64,000 nucleotides of DNA, taken from assembly GCA_001771585.1 (NCBI GenBank), contig MEUE01000001.1, positions 62,001-126,000 on the forward strand, written 5' to 3'. A program made the position numbers and the translations under genes. Under the pieces are notes generated by a model that searched no databases, was not told the origin of the DNA, and was given only the letters and a program-made list of their open reading frames with translations. Shown in pieces: positions 17,850 to 26,772 of this stretch (positions are counted from its first letter, which is position 1; every line of letters begins with the position of its first letter). The stretch comes from a candidate division WOR-1 bacterium RIFOXYB2_FULL_46_45. Lineage in GTDB: Bacteria > Margulisbacteria > WOR-1 > XYC2-FULL-46-14.

Positions 17850-19382
17850 CTACACCACCCTCATCTCCAATATCCGATCCACCCGAAAGACCCGCTCTTC
17901 CTGCCGATGATGGCAAAAAGCCCTGATGCCCAAAAAGGGCTTCTCGTTGTAGTACATCTCCCCCACTTCGAGCGGCTCAATCACCCGCTTTGACTTAACA
18001 TCCTGCGCCTTGAGATATAAAACCTCAATCCGGTTTTTTTCTTCAATCGCCTTGGTGATTATCGCGACTTTATCGTCCAACGAACACAGCTTCTCCGACA
18101 ATCCGTATTGATACCCGGTCACAAACTTGACCACCCGCCAGTCCATGAAAATATGCCCTTTTTTGATCGGCTTCTTCAAGACCATCCCTTCCAGACTGCG
18201 GCAGCGGCTTAAGGCGACATACATTTGGCCGTGGGCAAAGGTCCCGTTCCCGATATCAATCACCACCCGGTCAAAGGTCTTCCCCTGGCTCTTGTGGATA
18301 GTGATCGCCCAGGCCAGCTTGAGCGGAAACTGGGTAAAAGAGGCGGTTACCTCCGATTCAATCCTCCGGTTTCTAGTATTGTAGCTGAAATGAAAAATTT
18401 CCCAGGTGTAAGGGTTAACCTCATGCGTCTCGCCGCTTTGCAATTGGATAACAAGTTCGTCCTTCTTGATGTCCTTAATTTTAGCCATGGTGCCATTGAC
18501 CCAGCGGCCAAACTGATCGTTGTTTAGCATCATCACCTGCGCCCCTTTTTTCAGTTTCAGCTCAATTTCGGTCGGCAATTGATTCCTGTCAAACTGACCC
18601 TCCATCTCCCCTTCAAAAACCCGCTCTTTTCCGGGGAGCTGTTCCAGTTTTATTTCATTCATCTCTTTTGCCATCCGGTTGGTGGTAGTCAAAAGGATCG
18701 AATAATCACCCTTTGGTTCGTAATCCACATCAACTCTTCTGTTAAGTTCCAGCAATTCGTTTTCTCCGGCGGTGTTGTTGCGGATCGAATTGAGCAGGGC
18801 AATAAACTTTTCGTCCCTCTGGCGGTAGACCTTTTCCAGCTCAAGATATTCCATCGTCAATTGACCAAAAACTTTTGCGGAAAAAAAATATTCGCTGTCA
18901 TAATGATTCTTAAAAATATGCTTCTCTTCCCCGGCTACCACCGGCGGCAGTTGATAGAGATCGCCAAAAAAGATCATCTGCAGGCCGCCGAACGGCTTTT
19001 TCCGGTTCGGACCGTTTAAGCGCAGGAATTTATCAACGCAGTCAAGCAGGTCCGCCCGAACCATCGAAATCTCGTCAATCACAATGGCATCAAGCTGTTT
19101 ATAAATATTCGGCTTTCCGTCTCTAAACTTAATTTCCCTTATTTTTGAGAGCGTTATATCCGGCTTAAAATGAAAGAAAGAGTGGATCGTTTCTCCTCCC
19201 ACATTGATCGCCGCCACTCCGGTCGGAGCCAAAACCACCACCCGCTTTTTGGTTTGATTGCGAAAATAATCGAGCAGGGTCGATTTTCCGGTCCCGGCCT
19301 TGCCGGTTATAAAGACATTCTTGCCGGTGTTTTCGATAAGACAGAGTGATTTTTTAAAGAGTTCGTTAAGTTCTACCGGCAT
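17850..19382 (-). CDS. PIF1-like superfamily 1B helicase with C-terminal WYL domain
   Basis: 510 aa 5'-3' DNA helicase. Walker A is GKAGTGKST (27-35), followed by VVVLAPTGVAAINVGGETIHSFF (motif Ia) and AIVIDEISMVRADLLD (Walker B, motif II). Motifs V and VI are LAWAITIHKSQGKTFDRVVID and GQMYVALSRCRSLEG. The last ~70 residues (NRIEVLYLKAQDVKSKRVIEPL to RVFRVDRILEMRVV) form a WYL domain, known from Thermotoga elfii Pif1 as an accessory single-stranded DNA-binding module. Its ATG overlaps the acpS stop (TAATG), so it belongs to the housekeeping operon rather than clearly to the RM island. Confidence 0.9.
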   Translation of the reverse strand: MPVELNELFKKSLCLIENTGKNVFITGKAGTGKSTLLDYFRNQTKKRVVVLAPTGVAAINVGGETIHSFFHFKPDITLSKIREIKFRDGKPNIYKQLDAIVIDEISMVRADLLDCVDKFLRLNGPNRKKPFGGLQMIFFGDLYQLPPVVAGEEKHIFKNHYDSEYFFSAKVFGQLTMEYLELEKVYRQRDEKFIALLNSIRNNTAGENELLELNRRVDVDYEPKGDYSILLTTTNRMAKEMNEIKLEQLPGKERVFEGEMEGQFDRNQLPTEIELKLKKGAQVMMLNNDQFGRWVNGTMAKIKDIKKDELVIQLQSGETHEVNPYTWEIFHFSYNTRNRRIESEVTASFTQFPLKLAWAITIHKSQGKTFDRVVIDIGNGTFAHGQMYVALSRCRSLEGMVLKKPIKKGHIFMDWRVVKFVTGYQYGLSEKLCSLDDKVAIITKAIEEKNRIEVLYLKAQDVKSKRVIEPLEVGEMYYNEKPFLGIRAFCHHRQEERVFRVDRILEMRVV

Positions 19383-19735
19383 TATTCCATCACCACAAAG
19401 GCGATCGCGGTATTTCTTTCGTGGGATAAGCTGACGTGGATTTTGGGCTTCTTTTTTCCGTTGATATAAATATGCGGCTTGCCGGCTTTATCGTTAACAA
19501 TTTCTATATGCTTCCAGCTCAAAGTCGCGGTAATTCCGGTCCCGTTCGCCTTGGCATAGGCCTCTTTGGCGGCAAAACGGACCGCCAATTCAGGAAAGCG
19601 GATCGCCTTGTGCGCCTGGCAGTAGCTTAATTCTTTTTGGGTGAAAACCCGCTTTAAAAAACGATCGCCGTATCTTGAAACCGCCTCTTTTATGCGGGAA
19701 ATTTCAACAATGTCAACGCCGATCCCTTTTATCAT
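19382..19735 (-). CDS. acpS: Holo-[acyl-carrier-protein] synthase
   Basis: 117 aa, full length. It transfers 4'-phosphopantetheine from CoA to apo-ACP for fatty-acid synthesis. Both family motifs are present: IKGIGVDIVEISRI at the N-terminus (the metal-binding Asp) and ELAVRFAAKEAYAKA (residues ~48-62). The C-terminal VSLSHERNTAIAFVV block completes it. TAATG overlaps join it to ilvE upstream and to the helicase downstream. Confidence 0.95.
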   Translation of the reverse strand: MIKGIGVDIVEISRIKEAVSRYGDRFLKRVFTQKELSYCQAHKAIRFPELAVRFAAKEAYAKANGTGITATLSWKHIEIVNDKAGKPHIYINGKKKPKIHVSLSHERNTAIAFVVME

Positions 19736-20646
19736 TACTCAACCGGGGTCAGCCAGGATTTGTATTTGGGGTTTTCGCCTTTGACCGCTTTGAAGTATAT
19801 CTCTTGCAGCTTTTTGGTGATCGGGCCGACTTTCCCTGCGCCAATCTTCTTTTTCTCAACTTGGGTAATCGGTGAAATTTGGACGCCGGTACCGCAAAAG
19901 AAGAGCTCATCCGCTTTGTACAAAGCGGCCGGCTTAAAGGATTTCTCAACGCATTTTATTTTTAACTCTTTTCTGGCTAGCTCCATGACCGCCAAACGGG
20001 TAATCCCGGGTAAAATATCATCCGACAGCGGCGGAGTTATCAGTTTCCCGTTTTTTACCATGAAAATATTTTCCGCGCTCCCCTCCGCCACGTTCCCCCG
20101 GTGGGACAAAGTAATCGCCTCAACATACCCCCGGATCAGCGCTTCGGACTTGGCCAGCGAAGAATTAAAATAGGTCCCGGTCAATTTTGCTCCCGAGGGC
20201 ATCGATTTTGAACTGATGCGGTGGTATTTTGAGATGCAAACCTTTATCCCTTCCGAGATATCAAGATAATTGCCAAAAGGAGCCAGATAGATGGCAATAT
20301 CATCCTCAACCCCGTATAAGCCCAAGCCGATTTTTTCTTCAGATTTATAGGCGATCGGACGGATATAAACATCCTCCCTGTAGCCATTCTTTTTGACCAG
20401 TTCAACGGTGATTTTGACAAGATCATCCAGGGTTGGATCTATTTTAGTGTGGATCGCTTTGCATGAACTCAACAAGCGCCGATAGTGCTCTTTTAATTTT
20501 AAGATGTAGGACTTCTGCTGTTCCTCGTTCCAATAGGCCCGAATCCCCTCAAAACAGCCGGTCCCGTAATTGAGCGCGTGGGTCATGATGCTCAAAGTGG
20601 CTTCTTCGAACGGGACAATTTTTCCTTTAAAGTAGGCGTATTTCAC
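19735..20646 (-). CDS. ilvE: Branched-chain amino acid aminotransferase
   Basis: 303 aa fold-type IV PLP aminotransferase for valine, leucine and isoleucine. It opens with the typical YFKGKIVPFEEATLSIMTHALNYGTGCFEGIRAYW. The PLP Lys region is GTYFNSSLAKSEALIRGYVEAI, followed by VAEGSAENIFMVKNGKL and LPGITRLAVMELA. A D-amino-acid transaminase is less likely, because the N-terminal block and the SKSMPSGAK segment match group I IlvE. Its ATG overlaps the argS stop. Confidence 0.93.
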   Translation of the reverse strand: MKYAYFKGKIVPFEEATLSIMTHALNYGTGCFEGIRAYWNEEQQKSYILKLKEHYRRLLSSCKAIHTKIDPTLDDLVKITVELVKKNGYREDVYIRPIAYKSEEKIGLGLYGVEDDIAIYLAPFGNYLDISEGIKVCISKYHRISSKSMPSGAKLTGTYFNSSLAKSEALIRGYVEAITLSHRGNVAEGSAENIFMVKNGKLITPPLSDDILPGITRLAVMELARKELKIKCVEKSFKPAALYKADELFFCGTGVQISPITQVEKKKIGAGKVGPITKKLQEIYFKAVKGENPKYKSWLTPVE

Positions 20647-22196
20647 ATCTGCTCCGGTGCTTCTATTTTTAATAATTTTAGCACGTTTTCAATTACAATT
20701 CGAGTCGCTTCAACCAGAACCAGCCGCGCCGGATTATCAAGCACCCGGCACTGGTGGTAGAAATTGTGGAAGATTGCCGCGACATCTTTAACATAATTTA
20801 TCAGCTGATGCGGCTCGCGCTTACGGCAGGCGGCCAGGATTTCGTCCTCAAAGTCCAGCAGTTTTCTCATCAATGCCCGCTCCGCTTCGTGAGTTAAGGT
20901 GTCTAGCTTTGCACTTTGCACTTTGCACTTTGACTTTCTTAAGATGCTGCAAATTCTGGCATGAGCATACTGTACGTAATAAACAGGATTTTCCTGTTTT
21001 TTCTCTTTGGCCAGCTCCAGGTCAAAATCCAAATGGTTGTTGACCGAAGTTGAGGTCATAAAAAACCGGACCGCGTCGGATCCGATTTCGGAAATTATCT
21101 CGTCCAAGGTCACCATCTCTCCGGTCCGCTTGCTCATCTTAACCTGCTCTTTTCCGCGGTAAAGAGTAACCAGTTGCCCGATGATCACCTCAAACCGGTC
21201 AATCGGCAAACCAACTGCCGCAAGGGCCGCTTTGACGCGCGGGACATAGCCGTGATGATCGGCCCCCCAAATATCGATTATAATATCGTAGCCGCGTTTA
21301 AACTTGTTGATATGATATGCGATATCGGCGGCAAAATAGGTCAGCTCCCCGTTTTCTTTTACCAGGACCCGGTTCTTGTCGTCCCCAAAGGCCTCGGATT
21401 TAAACCAAAGCGCCCCACCCTCCCTGATCGTGTGCCCCTCCGAACTTAAACGGGAGATGGCGTCTTCAACCAGTCCCTCATCATGCAAGGTCTTTTCACT
21501 AAAATAGGAATCAAAAATAACTTTTAATTTCGCAAGGGTCTCTTTTTGTTTGGAAAGAATATAAGGCAAAAGCTGTTTGTGATCCTTCAAATCATCGGCA
21601 ATCTCTTTTATATAAGAACCCCCGTATCCGCCCTCCGGAACAGGAGAACCGTTTGCGGCCGCCTTGACCGATTTTTCGAGCAGTTTAATCTGGTTTCCCC
21701 GGTCGTTTACGTAATATTCGCGGTCAACTTTATAACCGCAGGCCTCAAATAAACTGGCAATATCGTCCCCGATCACCGCCCAGCGGCCGTGGCCGACATG
21801 CAAAGGCCCGGTCGGATTGGCGGAGACAAATTCGATCAAGACCTTTTTGCCTTTACCGGTTTTATTCCTGCCGTATTTTTGTTTCTCTTTAAGGATCGTC
21901 TTAAGATTGTTTTGAAGAAATTCAAAGCTGATCTTAAAATTAATAAACCCGTTTTTGAAGGCGGAAATTTCCGAAAAGATTTTTTGCGGCTTCTTTTTTA
22001 TTTCCGCGACGATCTTTTCGGCAATTTCAAAGGGGGGCTGCCTTAACGATTTCGCCAAAAGCAGAGCGGCATTGGTCGAAAAATCGCCGTATTCGGCGTT
22101 TTTGGGGACCTCAACCGTCACTTCGGGAAGATTCACTCCCTGCGGCAGGAAACCCGCGAGAGTTGAAGTTATGATATCAGATATTTGCCGCTTCAG
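20643..22196 (-). CDS. argS: Arginyl-tRNA synthetase, probably using a CTG start
   Basis: Class I synthetase. The Rossmann signature PTGPLHVGHG (HVGH near 133-136) and the KMSKR-type loop QVKMSKRTGEM are present, with the C-terminal DALR anticodon-binding domain (VQYAHARICSILRK). A GTG at 22136 would give 497 aa, but the frame stays open upstream and encodes family-like sequence (LKRQISDIITSTLAGFLPQG). The best upstream start is CTG at 22194-22196, 5 bases after AAGGAG, giving 517 aa. No ATG, GTG or TTG is available there. Three copies of a heptamer lie in the linker at 20907-20932. Confidence 0.93.
   Translation of the reverse strand: MKRQISDIITSTLAGFLPQGVNLPEVTVEVPKNAEYGDFSTNAALLLAKSLRQPPFEIAEKIVAEIKKKPQKIFSEISAFKNGFINFKISFEFLQNNLKTILKEKQKYGRNKTGKGKKVLIEFVSANPTGPLHVGHGRWAVIGDDIASLFEACGYKVDREYYVNDRGNQIKLLEKSVKAAANGSPVPEGGYGGSYIKEIADDLKDHKQLLPYILSKQKETLAKLKVIFDSYFSEKTLHDEGLVEDAISRLSSEGHTIREGGALWFKSEAFGDDKNRVLVKENGELTYFAADIAYHINKFKRGYDIIIDIWGADHHGYVPRVKAALAAVGLPIDRFEVIIGQLVTLYRGKEQVKMSKRTGEMVTLDEIISEIGSDAVRFFMTSTSVNNHLDFDLELAKEKKQENPVYYVQYAHARICSILRKSKCKVQSAKLDTLTHEAERALMRKLLDFEDEILAACRKREPHQLINYVKDVAAIFHNFYHQCRVLDNPARLVLVEATRIVIENVLKLLKIEAPEQM
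20907..20932. repeat. Heptamer tandem repeat inside argS
   Basis: CTTTGCA is repeated three times with a partial fourth copy. Three 7-base units equal seven codons, so the frame is kept. The coded residues (SKCKVQSAK) lie in a linker of the anticodon-binding domain that is variable in length in the family. Confidence 0.8.
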
Positions 22197-22198
22197 TG

Positions 22199-22369
22199 TT
22201 ACTCCTTCTTTTCAAAGCTCCCCTTTATCTCTTCGAACTTTTCTTTTCCTTTTTTTATCGCTTCGTTCAGCTTTTCACGGTTCTTTTCTCCCTTGTCGGG
22301 CGAGAAAAGAACCCCCAGTATCCCTCCGATCACTCCTCCGGTCATCAGCGTCTTTAACCATTTTCCCAT
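22199..22369 (-). CDS. Small YtxH-like membrane protein
   Basis: 56 aa. ATG is preceded by a strong GGAGGTGAC ribosome-binding site. It starts MGKWLKTLMTGGVIGGILGV followed by LFSPDKGEKN, the Gly-rich membrane helix and LFSP motif of the YtxH (PF12732) family, then a charged helical tail ending SFEKKE. Its stop is 2 bases upstream of the proposed argS CTG start, so the two are probably coupled. It is a shorter paralogue of the protein at 22688-22930. Function in the envelope is unknown. Confidence 0.8.
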   Translation of the reverse strand: MGKWLKTLMTGGVIGGILGVLFSPDKGEKNREKLNEAIKKGKEKFEEIKGSFEKKE

Positions 22370-22379
22370 AAGTCACCTC

Positions 22380-22691
22380 CTATTTAAATAAAACCGTCAG
22401 CGCCTTTTTTACTCCGGCAAAGAAACCGACGATCACAGCCTGTGAAGGCATGACATCCCGGACCAGTTTTTTCTTAAGCTTCGATTTGGCCGCATCGATC
22501 CCGCCGATTAAAGTTGATGCGATATCCAAAACCGAAGTCAAAGCGTTTAATTTTCGCCTGGCATCGGCAACCATCTGGTTGGCGGTCTTCAAGCTCTGGC
22601 TGACTTCACGCAGGATAAAGATAAAATAAACAACCGCAACAGTCAGCGCGATTACCAGAATCGAAAGGCAGATTAAAAGGATTTGGTTCAT
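22380..22691 (-). CDS. DUF948-like membrane protein
   Basis: 103 aa. One N-terminal membrane helix (ILLICLSILVIALTVAVVYFIFILREV) is followed by a helical segment (QSLKTANQMVADARRKLNAL) of the DUF948 type. Such proteins are often found next to YtxH genes. Its ATG overlaps the stop of the upstream YtxH gene, and the small YtxH gene follows. A structural envelope or stress role is a guess. Confidence 0.75.
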   Translation of the reverse strand: MNQILLICLSILVIALTVAVVYFIFILREVSQSLKTANQMVADARRKLNALTSVLDIASTLIGGIDAAKSKLKKKLVRDVMPSQAVIVGFFAGVKKALTVLFK

Positions 22692-22930
22692 AGGTTTTCC
22701 TCCTCTTGCGCCTTGCGGGCCGCTTCTTTTGCCTCTTCTATTCCCGCTTCAATAGCGTTTGAAAACTTTTCGATCCCTTTTTCCAGGTCAAATTCTTTGA
22801 GCTTTTCTTTTAACTTTTCGCGCATCGCCTCTCCCGCCAACGGGGTAAACATCGCCCCCAGCGCCGCTCCCAGCACCCCGCCGATCATGAGGCCGTTTAA
22901 AAACTGGTTGCCATCTTCATTTTCTGACAT
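22688..22930 (-). CDS. YtxH domain-containing protein
   Basis: 80 aa. A Gly-rich membrane helix GLMIGGVLGAALGAMFTPLAG is followed by a long charged amphipathic helix (KEKLKEFDLEKGIEKFSNAIEAGIEEAKEAARKAQEEE), the YtxH layout. Its GGAGGAG ribosome-binding site lies within the end of pheA. It is the first of three small membrane-protein genes in a row. Confidence 0.8.
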   Translation of the reverse strand: MSENEDGNQFLNGLMIGGVLGAALGAMFTPLAGEAMREKLKEKLKEFDLEKGIEKFSNAIEAGIEEAKEAARKAQEEENL

Positions 22931-22931
22931 C

Positions 22932-23801
22932 TTATCTCCTCCTTGCCGCAGGGTAAGAGCCGAGGTTTTTAAAAAACCCGGCTTTTCGCTTGATATTTTT
23001 TAGGGCGTGGGCAACCGGAGGCTCTTCCCGATGCCCCTCCATATCGATAAAAAAGTAGTAGTCGCCAAGCGCTTTTTTGGAAGGGCGGGACTCGATCTTG
23101 GTCAAATTTATATTGCGATCGGCAAATTCACTTAAGACATCGTATAAGCCGCCCGGGATATCTCGCTTGATTGAAAAGACGATTGAGGTCTTATCGTTAC
23201 CGGTTTTCTTGTGGTCGGCTTTTGCCAGGACTACAAAACGGGTCCGGTTTTCCGCGGCATTAATTTTTTGAGCCAGAACTTTTAGACCGTAAAGTTTTGC
23301 CAGCGCCAAGGGGCCGATCGCCGCAAAAACCCGCCCTTTGACCTTTCCATGCGCGATAATTTTTTCACCAAGCAAAGTGGCAACCTGTTTGGCCGCGTCG
23401 GCGGTGCTGTAAGACAAATGAAGTTTAACGTGAGAAAATCGTTTCTTTAAAAAGTCCCGGCATTGCTCGATTGGCTGGGGATGGGAGATGATGTCGGTCA
23501 CTTCGGACAATCTTACCCCTTTTTGGGCGATCAGGTAGTGGAAGACCGGAGTGACGATCTCTTGTTTAATTTTGAGGTTGACATCTTTTGCAAGCATATC
23601 TGGAACAACGCCGATCGTCCCTTCGATCGAATTTTCGATTGGGCAGACCCCTTCACCGATTTTGCCGTTATTCACCGCCAGAAGTAAACTGTGAAAAGTT
23701 GTAAAGGGAACCAGTTCAACCCTGCCTTCTATCTTATTCAAATACAACTTCGCCGCCGCTTCGGAAAAGGTCCCTTCGGGGCCAAGATAGCCGACTTTCA
23801 T
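22932..23801 (-). CDS. pheA: Prephenate dehydratase
   Basis: 289 aa monofunctional enzyme that converts prephenate to phenylpyruvate for phenylalanine. It opens [18 protein letters not shown] and carries [15 protein letters not shown](F) motif ([10 protein letters not shown], ~residue 190) marks the active site. The C-terminal ACT domain ([21 protein letters not shown], then [26 protein letters not shown]) should bind phenylalanine for feedback control. No chorismate mutase domain is fused to it. It overlaps the deaminase gene by 4 bases. Confidence 0.95.
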   Translation of the reverse strand: MKVGYLGPEGTFSEAAAKLYLNKIEGRVELVPFTTFHSLLLAVNNGKIGEGVCPIENSIEGTIGVVPDMLAKDVNLKIKQEIVTPVFHYLIAQKGVRLSEVTDIISHPQPIEQCRDFLKKRFSHVKLHLSYSTADAAKQVATLLGEKIIAHGKVKGRVFAAIGPLALAKLYGLKVLAQKINAAENRTRFVVLAKADHKKTGNDKTSIVFSIKRDIPGGLYDVLSEFADRNINLTKIESRPSKKALGDYYFFIDMEGHREEPPVAHALKNIKRKAGFFKNLGSYPAARRR

Positions 23802-24238
23802 ACTCTTTCAACCTCCATCTTTGATTCTTTCAGCATCGCTTCCGCCAGTTTGTCGGGATAATCACCCTTATAAACCAGTCGTTTGATCCCGGCGTTGAGC
23901 ATCATTTTAACACAGATGACACAGGGCTGAAAGGTGCAATAAAGGGTTCCCCCTTCGATATTTACCCCGTAAACCGCCGCCTGGATGATGGCGTTTTGTT
24001 CCGCGTGGAGGCCGCGGCAGAGTTCGTGCCGTTCGCCGGAAGGAATATTCAGCTTCTTTCGCAGGCAGGTCGCCTCGGTGCAATGCTCCAACCCTTTTGG
24101 AGCACCATTGTAGCCGGTAGAAAGAATCCTGTTGTTCTTCACAATGATTGCGCCGACTTTGCGCTTGACGCAGGTGGCCCGCTCGGCGGCATCAAAAGTA
24201 ATTTTTAAAAAATATTCGTCCCAGGAAGGGCGTTTCAT
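23798..24238 (-). CDS. dCMP deaminase (ComEB-like)
   Basis: 146 aa zinc deaminase. It converts dCMP to dUMP for thymidylate synthesis. The catalytic HAEQNAI (His ligand and Glu) is at residues ~78-84, and the zinc ligands are in [11 protein letters not shown] (~104-114). [31 protein letters not shown] at the N-terminus is typical of the dCMP/ComEB group. The transketolase half gene upstream overlaps its ATG. Confidence 0.93.
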   Translation of the reverse strand: MKRPSWDEYFLKITFDAAERATCVKRKVGAIIVKNNRILSTGYNGAPKGLEHCTEATCLRKKLNIPSGERHELCRGLHAEQNAIIQAAVYGVNIEGGTLYCTFQPCVICVKMMLNAGIKRLVYKGDYPDKLAEAMLKESKMEVERV

Positions 24239-25173
24239 AAAATTTGTTTGGCGGTTTTAATTATATCTTTCGCGGTGAGCCCGTATTTAATGAGAAGATC
24301 GGGCGCTTTCCCCGATTCGGCGAACATATCACGGGTACCGATCCGAGCCATCCTAGTCGGACAGTTTTCAGAAAGTGTTTCGGCTACCGCCCCCCCCAGC
24401 CCGCCGATGATGCTGTGCTCTTCTGCGGTTATGACTTTACCGGTTTTCTTTGCCGATTTTATGATCGCTTCCTTGTCCAGCGGCTTTAAAGTGTGAATGT
24501 CAATTACCTCCGCCGAAATATTTTCTTTTTGCAACTCTTCCGCCGCCACCAGAGAAGCATAAACCATAATTCCACAGGCAAAGATCGAAAGATCTTTCCC
24601 TTCCCTTAAAACATTGGCTTTGCCGATTTTAAAATCGCAGTTTTCATAAACGGTCGGCGTTCCGGCGCGCGGAAGCCGGATAAAAACCGGACCGTGGTAC
24701 GCGGCGGCAGCCCTGACCGCCTTATCGGTTAGAACCGCGTCCGATGGAACGATTAAAGTCATATTTGGAATTACCCTGATAATCGCCAGGTCCTCGATCG
24801 CCTGGTGGGTGGCGCCGTCTTCTCCGGTGGTAATCCCGCCGTGAGTCGCGACAATCTTCACATTCAAACGGGGATAAGCCACTGAAACTCGGACCTGTTC
24901 CCAAGCCCGGCCAGAGGCAAAACAGGAGAAGGTAGAAGCAAAGACAATTTTTCCGGTGGTGGCCAATCCGGCCGCCATTCCGATCATATCTTGTTCCGCC
25001 ACACCGGCATTGATAAATCTCTTTGGAAATTCTTTTGCGAAAAGTGATGTTTTGGTTGAACAGGACAAATCGGCATCAAGGACAACGATATTCGGATTCT
25101 CTCTCCCCAATTCAACCAACGCTTTTCCATAAGCTTCCCTAGGAGCGGCTGATCCCAAATCTTTTATTGGCAT
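24235..25173 (-). CDS. Transketolase, C-terminal subunit
   Basis: 312 aa with the pyrimidine-binding and C-terminal domains of a split transketolase. The Glu that activates thiamine diphosphate lies in [19 protein letters not shown], and [21 protein letters not shown] is the substrate-site loop. The C-terminal domain holds [15 protein letters not shown]. It overlaps the N-terminal subunit gene by 10 bases. Two-gene transketolases are common outside Proteobacteria. It works in the non-oxidative pentose phosphate pathway. Confidence 0.93.
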   Translation of the reverse strand: MPIKDLGSAAPREAYGKALVELGRENPNIVVLDADLSCSTKTSLFAKEFPKRFINAGVAEQDMIGMAAGLATTGKIVFASTFSCFASGRAWEQVRVSVAYPRLNVKIVATHGGITTGEDGATHQAIEDLAIIRVIPNMTLIVPSDAVLTDKAVRAAAAYHGPVFIRLPRAGTPTVYENCDFKIGKANVLREGKDLSIFACGIMVYASLVAAEELQKENISAEVIDIHTLKPLDKEAIIKSAKKTGKVITAEEHSIIGGLGGAVAETLSENCPTRMARIGTRDMFAESGKAPDLLIKYGLTAKDIIKTAKQIL

Positions 25174-25985
25174 TTGAGTTCTCCCAGGGCGCAGGTGATC
25201 TGTTCTCCGGTCGGTGCGGAACCGTGAAACTTGTTCACGTTCTCCATAAAAGAGACCCCTTTCCCCTTCACCGTATCCGCAATGATGATAGTCGGCTTCC
25301 CTTTTTGTTTTTCCGCTTTGTCAAAAGCGTCGATCAACGCTTTAATGTTATGTCCGTCAGCGGAAATGACGTTAAAGTTAAAGGCCTTCCACTTGTCGGC
25401 AATCGGAGAGATCGTTTTGATCTCTTCAACTTTTCCGTCAATCTGTAAATTGTTATGATCCATGATTACACAGAGGTTATCGAGCTTATGGTGTCCGGCC
25501 GACATTGCCGCCTCCCAGATCTGCCCCTCCTGCGATTCGCCGTCGCCAATGACGCAGTAAACCCGGTATTTCAAACTGTCGATCCTGGCGGCCAGAGCAA
25601 TCCCGACCGCGGCGGAAAGCCCCTGCCCTAATGATCCGGTCGACATTTCAATTCCGGGCAAGGCCATCATATCCGGATGCCCCTGAAGAGGACTTCCGAC
25701 CTGCCTTAGGTTTTTGAGGATTTTGGTGGAATAAAAACCGGCATGGGCCAAGACCGAATAAAGGGCCGGAGCAGCATGACCTTTGGAGAGGACAAAGCGG
25801 TCCCGCTCAATCCATTCCGGCCGGTCCGGCTTATAGTTCATGGTGTGGAAATAAAGAACCGCGAGTATATCGGAGACGGAGAGAGAACCCCCGGGATGGC
25901 CCGAAGCCGCTTCACAAATCATCTCAATCGCCGAGTAACGGATCTGTTTGGCTTTTGCTTCAATTTCTTTAACGGATAGTTTCAT
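25164..25985 (-). CDS. Transketolase, N-terminal subunit
   Basis: 273 aa thiamine-diphosphate-binding half. The motif GDGESQEGQIWEAAMSAGHHKLDNLCVIMDHNN (GDG...NN) binds Mg and ThDP at residues ~145-177. GHPGGSLSVSDILAVLYF and DRFVLSKGHAAPALYSVLA are the substrate-site blocks. It follows murB after 10 bases. Together with the next gene it makes the full enzyme. Confidence 0.94.
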   Translation of the reverse strand: MKLSVKEIEAKAKQIRYSAIEMICEAASGHPGGSLSVSDILAVLYFHTMNYKPDRPEWIERDRFVLSKGHAAPALYSVLAHAGFYSTKILKNLRQVGSPLQGHPDMMALPGIEMSTGSLGQGLSAAVGIALAARIDSLKYRVYCVIGDGESQEGQIWEAAMSAGHHKLDNLCVIMDHNNLQIDGKVEEIKTISPIADKWKAFNFNVISADGHNIKALIDAFDKAEKQKGKPTIIIADTVKGKGVSFMENVNKFHGSAPTGEQITCALGELKCQ

Positions 25986-25995
25986 GAATTATTAT

Positions 25996-26772
25996 TTATG
26001 ATAACACGCTAACCACTTCGGTTTCAAGTTTAATCCCAAACTTGCTTTTGACCGCTTTCTGTATCTTTTTAATCAGTTTTTTGACATCGGAAGCGGTTGC
26101 GCTCCCGGTATTGACGATAAAGTTGGCGTGCTGGTTGGAAACTTGCGCCCCGCCGATTCTTTGGCCTTTCAAGCCGCAAGCTTCAATCAGGCGGCCGGCC
26201 GAATCATTTGGAGGATTCTTAAAAATCGATCCGGCGGAAGGAGTTCCCCAAGGTTGTTTTTCTTTGCGTTCCTTAAGAAATCGGTCGGCAGGACCGCTTT
26301 TGGGATTAATTCTTAAGCCAACTTCATAAATAATCCCCTTGATATTACTTTTGCGGTAAGAAAACTTCGGTTTTAATTTGAAACTTTTTCCTTTTTTGTC
26401 AAAACATTTCACATATTCGACAAAATCACCGATTGAAACGCCAAACGCTCCGGCGTTACCCTTAACCGCCCCTCCGATTGTGCCTGGAATGCCGGCCAAC
26501 TCCGGGATTTTCAATCTTGCCAGCGGCACTCCCGCTTCCGCGATATTTCCGCTTAATTTTTTCATTTTGGCGGTTGAAACCACCACCCCGTCAAATCCCT
26601 TATCCGAAAATAAAACATTTGATCCGCCCCCCAGGACAAAAATCGGTTTACGGTTCTTCTTCAAAAAAGCCCGCAATTCTTCGGGCGACTCCGGCACAAC
26701 CAAAAGTTTGGCCGGACCGCCGATTTTAAAGGTGGTAAATTTTTTAAGGGGTCTGTTTTTTAAAAGCTTCAT
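25996..26772 (-). CDS. murB: UDP-N-acetylenolpyruvoylglucosamine reductase
   Basis: 258 aa FAD enzyme that makes UDP-MurNAc. It has FVLGGGSNVLFSDKGFDGVVV and ELAGIPGTIGGAVKGNAGAFG (FAD binding), FSYRKS (type II substrate loop) and GSIFKNPPNDSAGRLIE with the catalytic Ser. It is shorter than most MurB, because the segment between the first FAD block and GIPGT is compressed. The gene overlaps the end of murC by 29 bases. Confidence 0.94.
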   Translation of the reverse strand: MKLLKNRPLKKFTTFKIGGPAKLLVVPESPEELRAFLKKNRKPIFVLGGGSNVLFSDKGFDGVVVSTAKMKKLSGNIAEAGVPLARLKIPELAGIPGTIGGAVKGNAGAFGVSIGDFVEYVKCFDKKGKSFKLKPKFSYRKSNIKGIIYEVGLRINPKSGPADRFLKERKEKQPWGTPSAGSIFKNPPNDSAGRLIEACGLKGQRIGGAQVSNQHANFIVNTGSATASDVKKLIKKIQKAVKSKFGIKLETEVVSVLS

